From: Comamonas phosphati
GTDB lineage: Bacteria > Pseudomonadota > Gammaproteobacteria > Burkholderiales > Burkholderiaceae_C
Direction: 5' to 3'
NCBI RefSeq assembly: GCF_014637085.1
Contig: NZ_BMEU01000009.1
Coordinates: forward strand, 1 to 64,000
Length of the DNA: 64,000 nucleotides
The translations under genes were made by a program, and so were the position numbers. The notes below the pieces were generated by a model that saw only the letters and a list, made by a program, of their open reading frames with translations, ran no database searches and had not been told where the DNA came from. Within the stretch, counting starts at the first letter, position 1. Every line of letters starts with the position of its first letter. Below, in pieces: positions 27,169 to 36,117 of this stretch.

Positions 27169-27983
27169 GCCGCCCGGATTTCACGGTCATCGGCGCCTCG
27201 GGCTTTATCGGCGGCCGGCTGGCCGAGCACTTGCGCAACCGGGGCCATTCCGTATGGGCACCGTCCCGCGGTGAGGCTGCCCTGTTGGAGCGGCCTCTAG
27301 GCCATGTGGTCTATTGCGCCGGCCTCACAGGCAACTTTCGCACGCGCCCCTTCGACACCATAGAGGCACATGTGGGCCTGCTGGCCCAAATGCTGCGGCA
27401 TGCATGCTTCGACTCTCTTCTGTACCTGTCGTCCACGCGCGTTTATCAAGGAGCAGCCAGTACGGATGAGGATGCTGCGCTGCAGGTGTGCCCCCATGAT
27501 CCATCCTATCTGTATAACCTGAGCAAGCTCACCGGCGAGTCCTTATGCCATGCCAGTGGCCGCACAGGGGTCCGGGTTGCCCGCGTCTCGAATGTCGTCG
27601 GTCCGGGAATGGATCCCCGTTCGGGCAATCTGGTTGCCGACTTGCTGCACCAGGCGCGCAGCGGCCGGGTCGAGCTGCAGACCAGCCCCGCATCGGCCAA
27701 GGACTACGTGCATCTCGATGACGCCGTGGATTGGCTGGCGCGCATTGCGCTTTCCGGCCGCGCCAAGGTCTACAACGTCGCAAGCGGCCAGCAGACAACG
27801 CATGCGCAATGGCTGCACTGGCTGCAGGCGTGCACCGGCTGCTCCGTCCATCATCCCGGCACAGGAGCGGTCGCACAGCATTTCGCCCCCATTTCCATTA
27901 AGCGGCTGCAGGTTGAATGGAGCGTACGCCCGCAATCCATATTCGACAGCACCCTATTCCAGATGAAATCCATAGCCGATTGA
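27165..27983 (+). CDS. NAD-dependent epimerase/dehydratase family sugar reductase
   Basis: Extended SDR protein of 272 residues. The nucleotide motif is VIGASGFIGGRL, the Ser/Tyr/Lys triad is in LYLSSTRVY and YLYNLSKLTGE, and SAKDYVHLDDAV fits NDP-sugar SDRs. The start is GTG at 27165 in a GTGA overlap with a strong GGGGAGG ribosome site. In this context it most likely reduces the 4-keto group to give the final CDP-sugar, but an epimerase role is possible. Base composition from about 27400 is slightly less GC-rich than the flagellar genes. Confidence 0.83.
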   Translation: MSRPDFTVIGASGFIGGRLAEHLRNRGHSVWAPSRGEAALLERPLGHVVYCAGLTGNFRTRPFDTIEAHVGLLAQMLRHACFDSLLYLSSTRVYQGAASTDEDAALQVCPHDPSYLYNLSKLTGESLCHASGRTGVRVARVSNVVGPGMDPRSGNLVADLLHQARSGRVELQTSPASAKDYVHLDDAVDWLARIALSGRAKVYNVASGQQTTHAQWLHWLQACTGCSVHHPGTGAVAQHFAPISIKRLQVEWSVRPQSIFDSTLFQMKSIAD

Positions 27984-27998
27984 TTGGAGCCATTGACC

Positions 27999-28781
27999 AT
28001 GAACCCCATTGAACAGTTTGACCAGGAGCGCCGCGAGCGCCTGGCGAGCTATGCACAGGATGCAGCCTTCCAGGCACTTTCGCGCGATTGGCTGCAAGCC
28101 TCCATGCAGCGCAAATACGTCTACAACTTCGACTGGCTCGGGCGCCCCATCATCCAGTACCCGCAAGACATGGCGGCCATGCAGGAATTGGTCTGGCGGG
28201 TCAAGCCCGACCTCATCATCGAGACCGGCATCGCCCACGGCGGCTCCCTGGTGCTCAGCGCTTCGCTGCTCGCTTTGCTGGACATGTGCGACGCCATGGA
28301 GGCAGGCACGGCCATCGACCCGCGCGCATCCCGGCGGAAAGTCCTGGGCATAGACATCGACATCCGCGCGCACAACCGCCAGGCCATCGAGGCCCACCCC
28401 ATGGCCAGCCGCATCCAGATGATCCAGGGCTCGTCGATTGATCCGGATGTGGTGCAGCAGGTGCGGGAAATCGCCAGCGGCTATTCGCGCGTGCTGGTCT
28501 GCTTGGACTCCATGCATACCCACGCACATGTATTGCAGGAACTGAACGCTTACGCGCCCTTGGTCACGCCAGGCAGCTACTGCGTGGTTTTCGACACTTT
28601 CGTGGAAGACATGCCTCAGGGCTTCTTCGCAGACCGACCATGGGATGTGGGCAACAATCCCAAAACGGCGGTGCATGAATGGCTGGCTCGAAACCCTTCG
28701 TTTGAAGTGGACAGGAACTGTCCAGCACAGCTGATGGTGACAGTAGCTCCGGACGGTTTTTTGCGCCGGCAAACCAATTGA
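27999..28781 (+). CDS. CmcI-family (cephalosporin hydroxylase/rhamnosyl O-methyltransferase) protein
   Basis: SAM-dependent enzyme of 260 residues in the CmcI family. In sugar clusters such proteins usually act as O-methyltransferases and not as hydroxylases. The SAM-binding stretch is LIIETGIAHGGSLVLSASLL, followed by VLGIDIDIRAHNR and VCLDSMHTHAHVLQEL. The family also keeps NWLGRPIIQYPQD-like sequence, here DWLGRPIIQYPQD. It starts 15 bases after the SDR gene. The likely role is O-methylation of the sugar before or after transfer. Confidence 0.85.
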   Translation: MNPIEQFDQERRERLASYAQDAAFQALSRDWLQASMQRKYVYNFDWLGRPIIQYPQDMAAMQELVWRVKPDLIIETGIAHGGSLVLSASLLALLDMCDAMEAGTAIDPRASRRKVLGIDIDIRAHNRQAIEAHPMASRIQMIQGSSIDPDVVQQVREIASGYSRVLVCLDSMHTHAHVLQELNAYAPLVTPGSYCVVFDTFVEDMPQGFFADRPWDVGNNPKTAVHEWLARNPSFEVDRNCPAQLMVTVAPDGFLRRQTN

Positions 28782-28806
28782 GCCAGCGCCAGCCATAAGA
28801 AGAGGA

Positions 28807-28844
28807 AAAGCCCCTTCCAGGGAGAGCCCCTCGGGGCGGGCTTT
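28807..28844. terminator. Probable bidirectional terminator
   Basis: Arms AAAGCCCC and GGGCTTT enclose an inner GCCCCTCGGGGC palindrome (28826-28837). It lies in the 93-base gap between the convergent CmcI-family gene and the GT41 gene. Confidence 0.55.
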
Positions 28845-28874
28845 GGCTCCCGCCCCCAACAGGCGGCAATTGAC

Positions 28875-31061
28875 TCAGGCAATAGCCCCCAGCCCCATGG
28901 CCTCGGCCGCATAGCGCATATAGGTCACGGCAAAGTCCGCATGGCCGTGCGCCTGCTCGACTTCGGCCAGGCAGGCAAGCGCGACCGGGTCGTGCGGCAC
29001 GGCGCACAGCACGGTTTCGGCCAACTCGGTCACGGCGATCCAGTGGCTGTCGCTGATCTGCCCACCACGAGGAGGCTCTTTGGCCTTGGCCTGATCGACC
29101 AGTTTTTGCAGGCGCTGATGCGCCTCGGACAAAGGCACGCGCAACCCCGGCTCCAGCCCCACGCCCGGCACGGGCGGCTCGCCCCACTGCTGCGGGAAAT
29201 CCTGCAGCCACTGCTGCATGGCCTGCTGCTGAGCCGCCTCGTCGCCAGGGCATTGGCGCTGGGCGAGCCACTGCAGCCACATGGCGCGCAGGCCTTCGCC
29301 GAAATGGTGATTGAAAATATCCTCGCGCATCAGCACGGACTGTTCCACCTCGGCGCGCAGCCCCTGGCGCACGGCATTGAGGCGCGACACATCCTCGGCC
29401 AGCTGCCGGGCAATGCGCACATAGTCCTCAGCATCCTGAGCCAGCCATTCGGTGCGCCCCAGGTGGGCCAGCATGCCCGCGCCCATGCGGCTCTTGAAGC
29501 TTTCGCCGACCATGGAAACAATGGGCACGCCCATCCACAGCACGTCGAACGTCGTCGTTCCGCCCGTCAGCGGAAAGGGATCGAGAGCGATGTCGATGCG
29601 GTGATACGTCAGGTACTGGTTGGACCTGTCCAGCGGCACCAGCTCAAGCCGGCCCGCGTCGATGCCCAGCGACACACAACGCTGGCGATAGGCGTCTGCC
29701 GTCTCCGGGTTCCCCAGGTTCTTGCCTTCGATCAGCAGGCATGAGTCCGGCACGCTTTGCAGAATGCGGCCCCATAGCGCCAACACCTCGTCCGTCAGCT
29801 TGCCCAGGTTGTTGCATGAGCCGAACGTCATGTAGCCATTGGCCACGGCCGGCGTGGGCCGCATCTGGTAACGGGGCTGGTAGCGCCATAGCGGCTCGCG
29901 GATCAGCGGGCGGTAGCAGCAAAACAGCGTGGGCAGGCGGTACAGCTGCTCGGCATATTGGTCGTCCGCACCTTCGGGATCGGTGACATCGTCGCTGAAC
30001 TTGTAGTCGATCGCCTGCAGCCCCGTGGTGGCCGGAAAGCCCAGCCAAGACACCTGCACCGGCGCCGGCTTGTGCGCCATGGCCAGCAGACCGCTATTCC
30101 CCGTATGCCCGGCAAGATCGATCAGAATGTCGATGCCCTGATCGCGTATGGCCTGCGCCTGCTCCTGTGCGGGCCGCGAGGCCAGCCGGATGAAATGGTC
30201 GGCGTGACGCTCCACGCGCTGAGTGATGTAGTCGCTGCCAGGGAAAAGATAGAACGCAAACACCTCGAACTGGCGCCGATCCAGCTGGGCCAGCAGGCCT
30301 TCGACGAAATACATGACGGCGTGGTCGCGGAAGTCGGGCGACACAAAGCCCACGCGCAGCTTGCGCCAGGGCTGGCGGTCAATGCCGGCAAAATCCGGCC
30401 ACAGACTCTTCAGCGGCGCCTCGAATTGCAGGGCATAGTCCTGTGCCGCAGCGGCCAACTCCTGCGCCCCGCAGGCAGGATCGGCCAGCATGAACAGCAT
30501 GCGGTTCGCGTAGCCGGCCATATCGGAAGGCGCCAGGGCAATGGCCTGCTCGCAATCCTGCACGGCTTCGCGCACCTGGCCCAGTTCGCGGCGATGGATG
30601 GCGCGCTGGGTCAGTCCTGACAGGCGCTCCAACGGGTTGCGGGCGAGCTCCAAGGCCTTCTGGCTAGCATCGAAACCTTGCTGATGCCGCCCCATCGGAT
30701 AACAGCATTGCGCCAGCTTGGCCCAGCAAATGCTGTGCCGCGGGCGCAAAGCCACCACTTTCTCCAGCAGAGGCAAGGCCTGCACGTTGCGCGCCTGCTC
30801 CACCAACAGGCTGGCGTAATTGACCAGCAGTTCCGCGTCTTCCGGCCAGAACTCCGTGGCCCACTGGTAAGCCGTCACGGCCGCCTCGACCTCGCGCCGT
30901 TGGTGCAATGCATAGCCCAGCATGCGGTGCGCGGTGCGGTCGCGGCGATTCTTTACCAAGGCCTGCCGGCACAGTCTCTCCAGCAAAGCCCAATCCGCCG
31001 CAGCATGTGCGGCATGGATGCGTTTTTCCATTGTGGAAACAAGGTGTCGAGACGGCTTCAT
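28875..31061 (-). CDS. TPR-containing GT41 (OGT/SPINDLY-type) protein glycosyltransferase
   Basis: Predicted protein O-glycosyltransferase of 728 residues. Residues about 20-210 form TPR repeats that would bind the acceptor protein. The GT41 catalytic region (about 225-620) has RVGFVSPDFRDHAVMYFVEG with the conserved His, ILIDLAGHTGNSG, PVQVSWLGFPATTG, FGSCNNLGKLT and DPFPLTGGTTTFDVLWMGVP. The last 100 residues are a separate, less conserved helical tail. It lies 84 bases after fliC1 on the same strand, behind an intrinsic terminator, so it is probably read by partial readthrough. By position, flagellin is the expected acceptor; the donor may be the CDP-sugar made by the adjacent operon. The ATG at 31061 was chosen for its GGA spacing; 31031 is an alternative. 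Confidence 0.88.
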   Translation of the reverse strand: MKPSRHLVSTMEKRIHAAHAAADWALLERLCRQALVKNRRDRTAHRMLGYALHQRREVEAAVTAYQWATEFWPEDAELLVNYASLLVEQARNVQALPLLEKVVALRPRHSICWAKLAQCCYPMGRHQQGFDASQKALELARNPLERLSGLTQRAIHRRELGQVREAVQDCEQAIALAPSDMAGYANRMLFMLADPACGAQELAAAAQDYALQFEAPLKSLWPDFAGIDRQPWRKLRVGFVSPDFRDHAVMYFVEGLLAQLDRRQFEVFAFYLFPGSDYITQRVERHADHFIRLASRPAQEQAQAIRDQGIDILIDLAGHTGNSGLLAMAHKPAPVQVSWLGFPATTGLQAIDYKFSDDVTDPEGADDQYAEQLYRLPTLFCCYRPLIREPLWRYQPRYQMRPTPAVANGYMTFGSCNNLGKLTDEVLALWGRILQSVPDSCLLIEGKNLGNPETADAYRQRCVSLGIDAGRLELVPLDRSNQYLTYHRIDIALDPFPLTGGTTTFDVLWMGVPIVSMVGESFKSRMGAGMLAHLGRTEWLAQDAEDYVRIARQLAEDVSRLNAVRQGLRAEVEQSVLMREDIFNHHFGEGLRAMWLQWLAQRQCPGDEAAQQQAMQQWLQDFPQQWGEPPVPGVGLEPGLRVPLSEAHQRLQKLVDQAKAKEPPRGGQISDSHWIAVTELAETVLCAVPHDPVALACLAEVEQAHGHADFAVTYMRYAAEAMGLGAIA

Positions 31062-31075
31062 GAAAAATCCAGCGG

Positions 31076-31107
31076 ACAAAAAACAAAAGGCACCCCATAG
31101 GAGTGCC
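31076..31107 (-). terminator. Intrinsic terminator of fliC1
   Basis: On the minus strand the stem GGCACTCC/GGGGTGCC with a three-base loop is followed by TTTTGTTTTTTG. A second small hairpin (AGGCCG/CGGCCT) precedes it. It lies between fliC1 and the GT41 gene, so it would limit but not necessarily stop transcription into the glycosyltransferase. Confidence 0.8.
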
Positions 31108-31145
31108 CGGCATCCAGGCCGAGCTACGGCCTGACAGCTACCGAA

Positions 31146-32621
31146 TCAACCCTTGAGCAGGGCCAGAACGCCTTGCGGAATCTGGTTGGCCTGGGCCACC
31201 ATGGCGGTGCCGGCCTGCTGCAGGATCTGGGCGCGCGACAGATTGGCGGTTTCCTGGGCGAAGTCGGTGTCCAGGATGCGGCTGCGCGAAGCCGACATGT
31301 TTTCCGAAGTGATGTTCAGGCTGGAGATGGCCGTCGAGAAGCGCGACTGCAGGGCGCCGAGCTTGGCGCGCTCGCCGTTGATGAACGACAGGGCCGAGTC
31401 CACGGTCTTCAGCGCTTCGGTGGCCTTGGCGAAGGTGGTCACGTCCAGGTCGGAGACCTTTTTCAGGGTCGAGGCGCTGGTGGCGATGGCATTGGAGGTG
31501 CTGTTAACCGAGAAGGATTTTTCCGCATCCAGCGTGATGTAGCCGCTGGTGAGGGAGTTGTCGGCATTGGTGCTGGCGCTCAGCGTGGCGGAACCGCCAG
31601 CGGCGGCACCAGTGGAATCGAGCTTCTGCACGGTGACGGCGCCAGCATTGGCCACGCCAGTGTTAGCCACGCGGATGTCATTGCCGGTGGCGTTGGTCAG
31701 CACCACGGCCGTGCCGGCACTGTTGAGCGCAGCGGTCACGCCGGTCTTGGACGATTGGTTGTTGATCGCGGCCACGGCAGCCGACAGGCCGTCGGGTCCG
31801 CTCGCTGCCGACAGCGTGAACGAAACCACCTGGTCGGCGCTGTTGTCCGAGCGCAGGTTCAGGGAGTAGGAGCCGGCGGAGGCAAAGGACAGGCTGACAT
31901 CGGTGCGCGCGGTGGCCGTCACGCCGGTATTGCCCGTGGCGGCATTGACGTTGGCGGCAATGGTCTTGGCGGTGTCGTTGGCTGCCACGTTCACGGACTG
32001 GCTTCCCAGCGCGCCGTTGAGGGTCACTGCGCCCGAGGTCACGCCGTTGGCACCCCAGGTAGCCCCCGAGCCCGAAGCGACGCTAGCGCCGGTTGCCTGG
32101 ATCTGGTTGTTGCCGTACACATTGGTGCGCATATTGGCCGTGGCGGCCGTGATGGTCTGGTTGGCGTTGGCGCCGACCTGGAACTGCTGGGTGCCGAAGC
32201 TGCCGTCCAGCAGCTTGGCACCGTTGAAGTCGGTGGTTTGCGCGATGCGGTCCAGTTCGGACACCAGTTGACCCACCTCCTGGTTCAATGCCTGGCGGTC
32301 ACTGGCGCTGTTGGAGGCGTTGGCCGACTGCACGGCCAGTTCGCGGATGCGCTGCAGCACATCGCCGGCCGACTTCATCGCGCCTTCAGCCGTCTGGGCC
32401 AGCGAGATGCCGTCATTGGCATTGCGGGCCGCCTGGTTCAGGCCGCGGATCTGGCTGGTGAAGCGCTCGGAGATGGCCAGGCCGGCGGCATCGTCCTTGG
32501 CGCTGTTGATGCGCAGGCCCGAGGACAGGCGCTGGATCGAGGTGTTCAGCGACCCCTGACTGGTGCTGAGGTTCCGCTGGGCGGTCAGCGAAGCGATGTT
32601 GGTATTGATTGTCTGTGCCAT
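31146..32621 (-). CDS. fliC: Flagellin FliC, copy 1
   Basis: Filament subunit of 491 residues. The D0/D1 ends are typical ([19 protein letters not shown] at the N-terminus, [20 protein letters not shown] near the C-terminus). The Ser/Thr/Ala-rich centre (about 140-400) offers many possible O-glycosylation sites. The ATG at 32621 follows GGAG. It has exactly the same length as the divergent fliC2 and roughly 90 percent identity, with most differences near the ends. No clear sigma-28 promoter was found in front of it on the minus strand. A terminator and the GT41 gene follow. Confidence 0.96.
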   Translation of the reverse strand: MAQTINTNIASLTAQRNLSTSQGSLNTSIQRLSSGLRINSAKDDAAGLAISERFTSQIRGLNQAARNANDGISLAQTAEGAMKSAGDVLQRIRELAVQSANASNSASDRQALNQEVGQLVSELDRIAQTTDFNGAKLLDGSFGTQQFQVGANANQTITAATANMRTNVYGNNQIQATGASVASGSGATWGANGVTSGAVTLNGALGSQSVNVAANDTAKTIAANVNAATGNTGVTATARTDVSLSFASAGSYSLNLRSDNSADQVVSFTLSAASGPDGLSAAVAAINNQSSKTGVTAALNSAGTAVVLTNATGNDIRVANTGVANAGAVTVQKLDSTGAAAGGSATLSASTNADNSLTSGYITLDAEKSFSVNSTSNAIATSASTLKKVSDLDVTTFAKATEALKTVDSALSFINGERAKLGALQSRFSTAISSLNITSENMSASRSRILDTDFAQETANLSRAQILQQAGTAMVAQANQIPQGVLALLKG

Positions 32622-32959
32622 TGCGAACTCCTGTTGGACCTGTGAGCAAACACGTTTGGGGTTGGTGCCGCTCTCCAGGCGGACGTTTGGGACGGATGCC
32701 ACGGATTGTGGAGACTGGCCGGGCAGCCAGTGCGCAGATAAAGAACCGAAAAACCGGGCAATCCGCAGTTTTGCCCCTAAAGTTCCCGCGACTCCTTCCG
32801 AAACACCAAACAACGGGACATATGAAGCACACACGGAGCCGTATGTTTCGCCGCTCGCAGGCTTGAAGAAAAGAGCTTGCCGGGCCGCCGGGGCAGGTCG
32901 GGTCCAGTCTCGGTTGGCGGTGACGCCAGATTCAGTAGGTTTTTTTCAGGAGATTTGTC
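32622..32959. other. Divergent flagellin promoter region
   Basis: A gap of 338 bases between the start codons of the two flagellin genes. It holds a sigma-28 type promoter facing fliC2 (32778-32804) and ribosome sites for both genes. I found no matching promoter facing fliC1 and no open reading frame worth calling. Confidence 0.6.
32778..32804 (+). promoter_or_regulatory. Sigma-28 promoter for fliC2
   Basis: TAAAGTTC, 11 bases, TCCGAAAC. This matches the FliA consensus (TAAAGTTT, 11 bases, GCCGATAA) in 7 of 8 and 5 of 8 positions. It has the same layout as the flgM promoter at 48283. The predicted 5' leader to the fliC2 ATG is about 145 bases. Confidence 0.7.
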
Positions 32960-34435
32960 ATGGCACTCGGCATTAATACCAACCTCGCTTCGATGATCGC
33001 CCAGCGCAACCTCGGCGCCAACCAGGGGTCGCTGAACACCTCGATCCAGCGCCTGTCCTCGGGCCTGCGCATCAACAGCGCCAAGGACGATGCCGCCGGC
33101 CTGGCCATCTCCGAGCGCTTCACCAGCCAGATCCGCGGCCTGAACCAGGCCGTGCGCAACGCTGGCGACGGCACCTCGCTGGCCCAGACCGCTGAAGGCT
33201 CCATGAAGGCTGCCGGTGACATTCTGCAGCGCGTGCGCGAACTGGCCGTGCAGTCGGCCAACGCCTCCAACAGCGCCAGTGACCGCCAGGCATTGAACCA
33301 GGAAGTGACCCAACTGGTGTCCGAACTGGACCGCATCGCGCAAACCACCGACTTCAACGGCGCCAAGCTGCTGGACGGCAGCTTCGGCACCCAGCAGTTC
33401 CAGGTCGGCGCCAACGCCAACCAGACCATCACGGCCGCCACGGCCAATATGCGCACCAATGTGTACGGCAACAACCAGATCCAGGCCACCGGCGCTAGCA
33501 CCGCTTCGGGCTCGGGGGCTACCTGGGGTGCCAACGGCGTGACCTCGGGCGCAGTGACCCTCAACGGCGCGCTGGGAAGCCAGTCCGTGAACGTGGCAGC
33601 CAACGACACCGCCAAGACCATTGCCTCCAATATCGCTGCCGTCACGGGCAGTACCGGCGTGACGGCCACCGCGCGCACCGACGTCAGCCTGTCCTTTGCC
33701 TCCGCAGGCTCCTACTCCCTGAACCTGCGCTCGGACAACAGCGCCGACCAGGTGGTTTCGTTCACGCTGTCGGCAGCGAGCGGACCCGACGGCCTGTCGG
33801 CTGCCGTGGCCGCGATCAACAACCAATCGTCCAAGACCGGCGTGACCGCCACCGTGAACCAGGCCGGTACGGCCATCGTGCTGACCAACGCCACCGGCAA
33901 CGACATCCGCGTGGCTAACACTGGCACAGCCAATGCTGGCGCCGTCACCGTGCAGAAGCTCGATTCCACTGGTGCCGCCGCTGGCGGTACAGCCACGCTG
34001 AGCGCCAGCACCAATGCCGACAACTCCCTCACCAGCGGCTACATCACGCTGGATGCGGAAAAATCCTTCTCGGTTACCAGCACCTCCAATGCCATCACCA
34101 CCGGCGCCTCGACCCTGAAAAAGGTCTCCGACCTGGACGTGACCACCTTCGCCAAGGCCACCGACGCTCTGAAGACCGTGGACTCGGCCCTGTCGTTCAT
34201 CAACGGCGAGCGCGCCAAGCTCGGTGCCCTGCAGTCGCGCTTCGCGACGGCCATCTCCAACCTGCAGGTCAGCTCGGAGAACATGGCTTCGTCGCGCAGC
34301 CGTATCCTGGACACCGACTTCGCCCAGGAAACCGCCAATCTGTCGCGCGCCCAGATCCTGCAGCAGGCCGGCACCGCCATGGTGGCCCAGGCCAACCAGC
34401 TGCCCCAGGGCGTGCTGGCCCTGCTGCGCGGCTAA
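32960..34435 (+). CDS. fliC: Flagellin FliC, copy 2
   Basis: Filament subunit of 491 residues, starting [19 protein letters not shown] with AGGAG upstream. Conserved D0/D1 regions flank a Ser/Thr-rich centre nearly identical to that of fliC1. Differences from copy 1 cluster in the first 110 and last 60 residues, the reverse of the normal flagellin pattern, where the centre varies. A sigma-28 type promoter lies 156-182 bases upstream. fliD follows after two hairpins. Confidence 0.96.
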   Translation: MALGINTNLASMIAQRNLGANQGSLNTSIQRLSSGLRINSAKDDAAGLAISERFTSQIRGLNQAVRNAGDGTSLAQTAEGSMKAAGDILQRVRELAVQSANASNSASDRQALNQEVTQLVSELDRIAQTTDFNGAKLLDGSFGTQQFQVGANANQTITAATANMRTNVYGNNQIQATGASTASGSGATWGANGVTSGAVTLNGALGSQSVNVAANDTAKTIASNIAAVTGSTGVTATARTDVSLSFASAGSYSLNLRSDNSADQVVSFTLSAASGPDGLSAAVAAINNQSSKTGVTATVNQAGTAIVLTNATGNDIRVANTGTANAGAVTVQKLDSTGAAAGGTATLSASTNADNSLTSGYITLDAEKSFSVTSTSNAITTGASTLKKVSDLDVTTFAKATDALKTVDSALSFINGERAKLGALQSRFATAISNLQVSSENMASSRSRILDTDFAQETANLSRAQILQQAGTAMVAQANQLPQGVLALLRG

Positions 34436-34446
34436 GCGGCAGATCG

Positions 34447-34508
34447 ACCGGGGCCATGACCCCGGTGCTCTCATCCGACGGCAGGCCCGGCGCAAGTCGC
34501 GGCCTGCC
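34447..34508 (+). terminator. Paired hairpins after fliC2
   Basis: Two stems follow the fliC2 stop: ACCGGGG/CCCCGGT (34447-34466) and GGCAGGCC/GGCCTGCC (34480-34508). Neither has a good T-run, so they may stabilise the flagellin mRNA 3' end or reduce readthrough into fliD and not fully terminate. Confidence 0.5.
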
Positions 34509-34630
34509 TTGCCGTGGGCACCATGGAGGCCGTGCATCCCCCGAAATGAGCTGCATAGCCCCTGGTTTAGCAAGCATCGAAGCGTATCCACCTTGACATA
34601 ATCGGGCAGCAATAAGTTCAGGAGGCTGAC

Positions 34631-36061
34631 ATGGCGACAATTTCATCCGTAGGTGTAGGCACGAACGGCCTGGATGTGAAAAACATCATCTCGCAGTTGG
34701 TCGAGCTCGAGAGGCGTCCGTTGAACACGCTCAAGCTCGATGCCTCCGCCACCCAGGCCAAGATTTCCGCCTTCGGCCAGATCAAATCCCTGGTCTCCAC
34801 GCTGAGCGATGCCGCCGGCAAGCTGACCAGCCTCACGGGCTGGAATGGCGTCACGGTCACCACCAGCAACGACAAGGCCGTCACGGCGACCGCGATTGGC
34901 GGCACCCAGCCCACCTCCTTCAATGTCGAAGTGCAAAGCCTGGCCAAGGCGCACTCCACGGCATCGGGCCCCATCAGCCCCCCAGGCAGCGCCGTCGGCG
35001 CGGGCACGCTGACGCTGTGGACCGGCGCCACGGCAGCCACGCCGCCGGCCACCGACACCAAGCTGGTCGACATCACCGTCTCGGCCACCGACACGCTCAA
35101 TGACATTGCCAGCAAGATCAACGGCTCCAGCGCCGGCATTTCGGCCACCGTGCTGAATGATGCTTCGGGCCAGCGCCTGCTGCTCAGCAGCAAGGCCACC
35201 GGAGCCGCCGCCGCCTTTCACATGACGGTGGCCGATGCCGATGGCAACAACACCGATGCCGCCGGCCTGTCGCGCCTGGTCAGCACGGCGTTCCCGCCCG
35301 GCACCACAGGATTCCAGGTCACGCAGGCCGGCGCCGATGCCAAAGCGACCGTCAACGGCATCGCCGTCACCTCCGCCACCAATGCCTTCAAGGACACGGT
35401 CAGCGGCGTGACTTTCACGGCCGTACAGGTCACCACAGGCCCCGTGCAGATCACGGTGGCGCCCGATACCGCCACGATCCAGGGCAACATCAAGGCCTTC
35501 GTCGATGCCTACAACGCCATCAACGACCTTCTGAATGAGGCCACCAAATACGATGCCGCGGCCAAGAAAGGCGGCATGCTGCAGGGCGACTCGACCACGA
35601 TCACGCTGCAAAATTCCCTGCGCAACGCCATGCAGGCGCTCACCTCGGGGTCTGCCACCTTCAAGCGCCTGTCCGACGTGGGCATCGCGCAGTTGCGCGG
35701 CGGCGATCTGTCCATCGACAGCGGCAAGCTAAGCACGGCCATGAACGGAAAGATGGACGATCTGAAGAACCTGTTCTACAACCCCGGTACGGGCGCAACA
35801 GCCGGCATTGCCGTGCAGGTCAAGGCCTTGACCACCAACCTGCTGTCCGTTGATGGCTTCTTCCAGAGCAAGGACGGCTCGCTACAGCGTTCGCTCAAGC
35901 AAAACGCCAAGGACCAGGCACGCGTCCAGGACAAGGTCGACGCTTTCGAGAAAAACCTCACACGCCAGTACAACGCGCTGGACTCCAAGATGAGCTCGCT
36001 CAACGCCTTGAACGCCTACGTTGCCCAGCAAGTCACCACCTGGAACAAGACTTCGGGCTGA
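34631..36061 (+). CDS. fliD: Flagellar filament cap protein FliD
   Basis: Secreted cap (hook-associated protein 2) that guides flagellin polymerisation. It has 476 residues. The N-terminal D0 region (TISSVGVGTNGLDVKNIISQ) and the C-terminal coiled coil (FEKNLTRQYNALDSKMSSLN) are typical. The ATG has a strong AGGAGG site. It is followed by the chaperone genes fliS and fliT. Confidence 0.96.
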   Translation: MATISSVGVGTNGLDVKNIISQLVELERRPLNTLKLDASATQAKISAFGQIKSLVSTLSDAAGKLTSLTGWNGVTVTTSNDKAVTATAIGGTQPTSFNVEVQSLAKAHSTASGPISPPGSAVGAGTLTLWTGATAATPPATDTKLVDITVSATDTLNDIASKINGSSAGISATVLNDASGQRLLLSSKATGAAAAFHMTVADADGNNTDAAGLSRLVSTAFPPGTTGFQVTQAGADAKATVNGIAVTSATNAFKDTVSGVTFTAVQVTTGPVQITVAPDTATIQGNIKAFVDAYNAINDLLNEATKYDAAAKKGGMLQGDSTTITLQNSLRNAMQALTSGSATFKRLSDVGIAQLRGGDLSIDSGKLSTAMNGKMDDLKNLFYNPGTGATAGIAVQVKALTTNLLSVDGFFQSKDGSLQRSLKQNAKDQARVQDKVDAFEKNLTRQYNALDSKMSSLNALNAYVAQQVTTWNKTSG

Positions 36062-36117
36062 TCTTGATTTATCGAGCCGTCAGCCGACAACAAGATACAG
36101 CCTCCAAGGATTCCGCC

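Larger units (their letters stand above)
31146..34435. repeat. Large inverted repeat made by the two flagellin genes
   Basis: The 1,476-bp genes fliC1 (minus) and fliC2 (plus) form inverted arms around a 338-bp unique spacer. In the central part of the genes, long stretches, including synonymous positions, are identical between the arms (for example 33366-33480 against the matching part of fliC1). This suggests recent gene conversion and gives a substrate for homologous inversion of the spacer. Confidence 0.85.

Noticed and set aside
32777-34612. 611-codon minus-strand frame opposite fliC2 resembling a frame opposite fliC1
   Set aside because: Both are antisense shadows of the duplicated flagellin genes, so their mutual similarity is expected and not evidence of coding.
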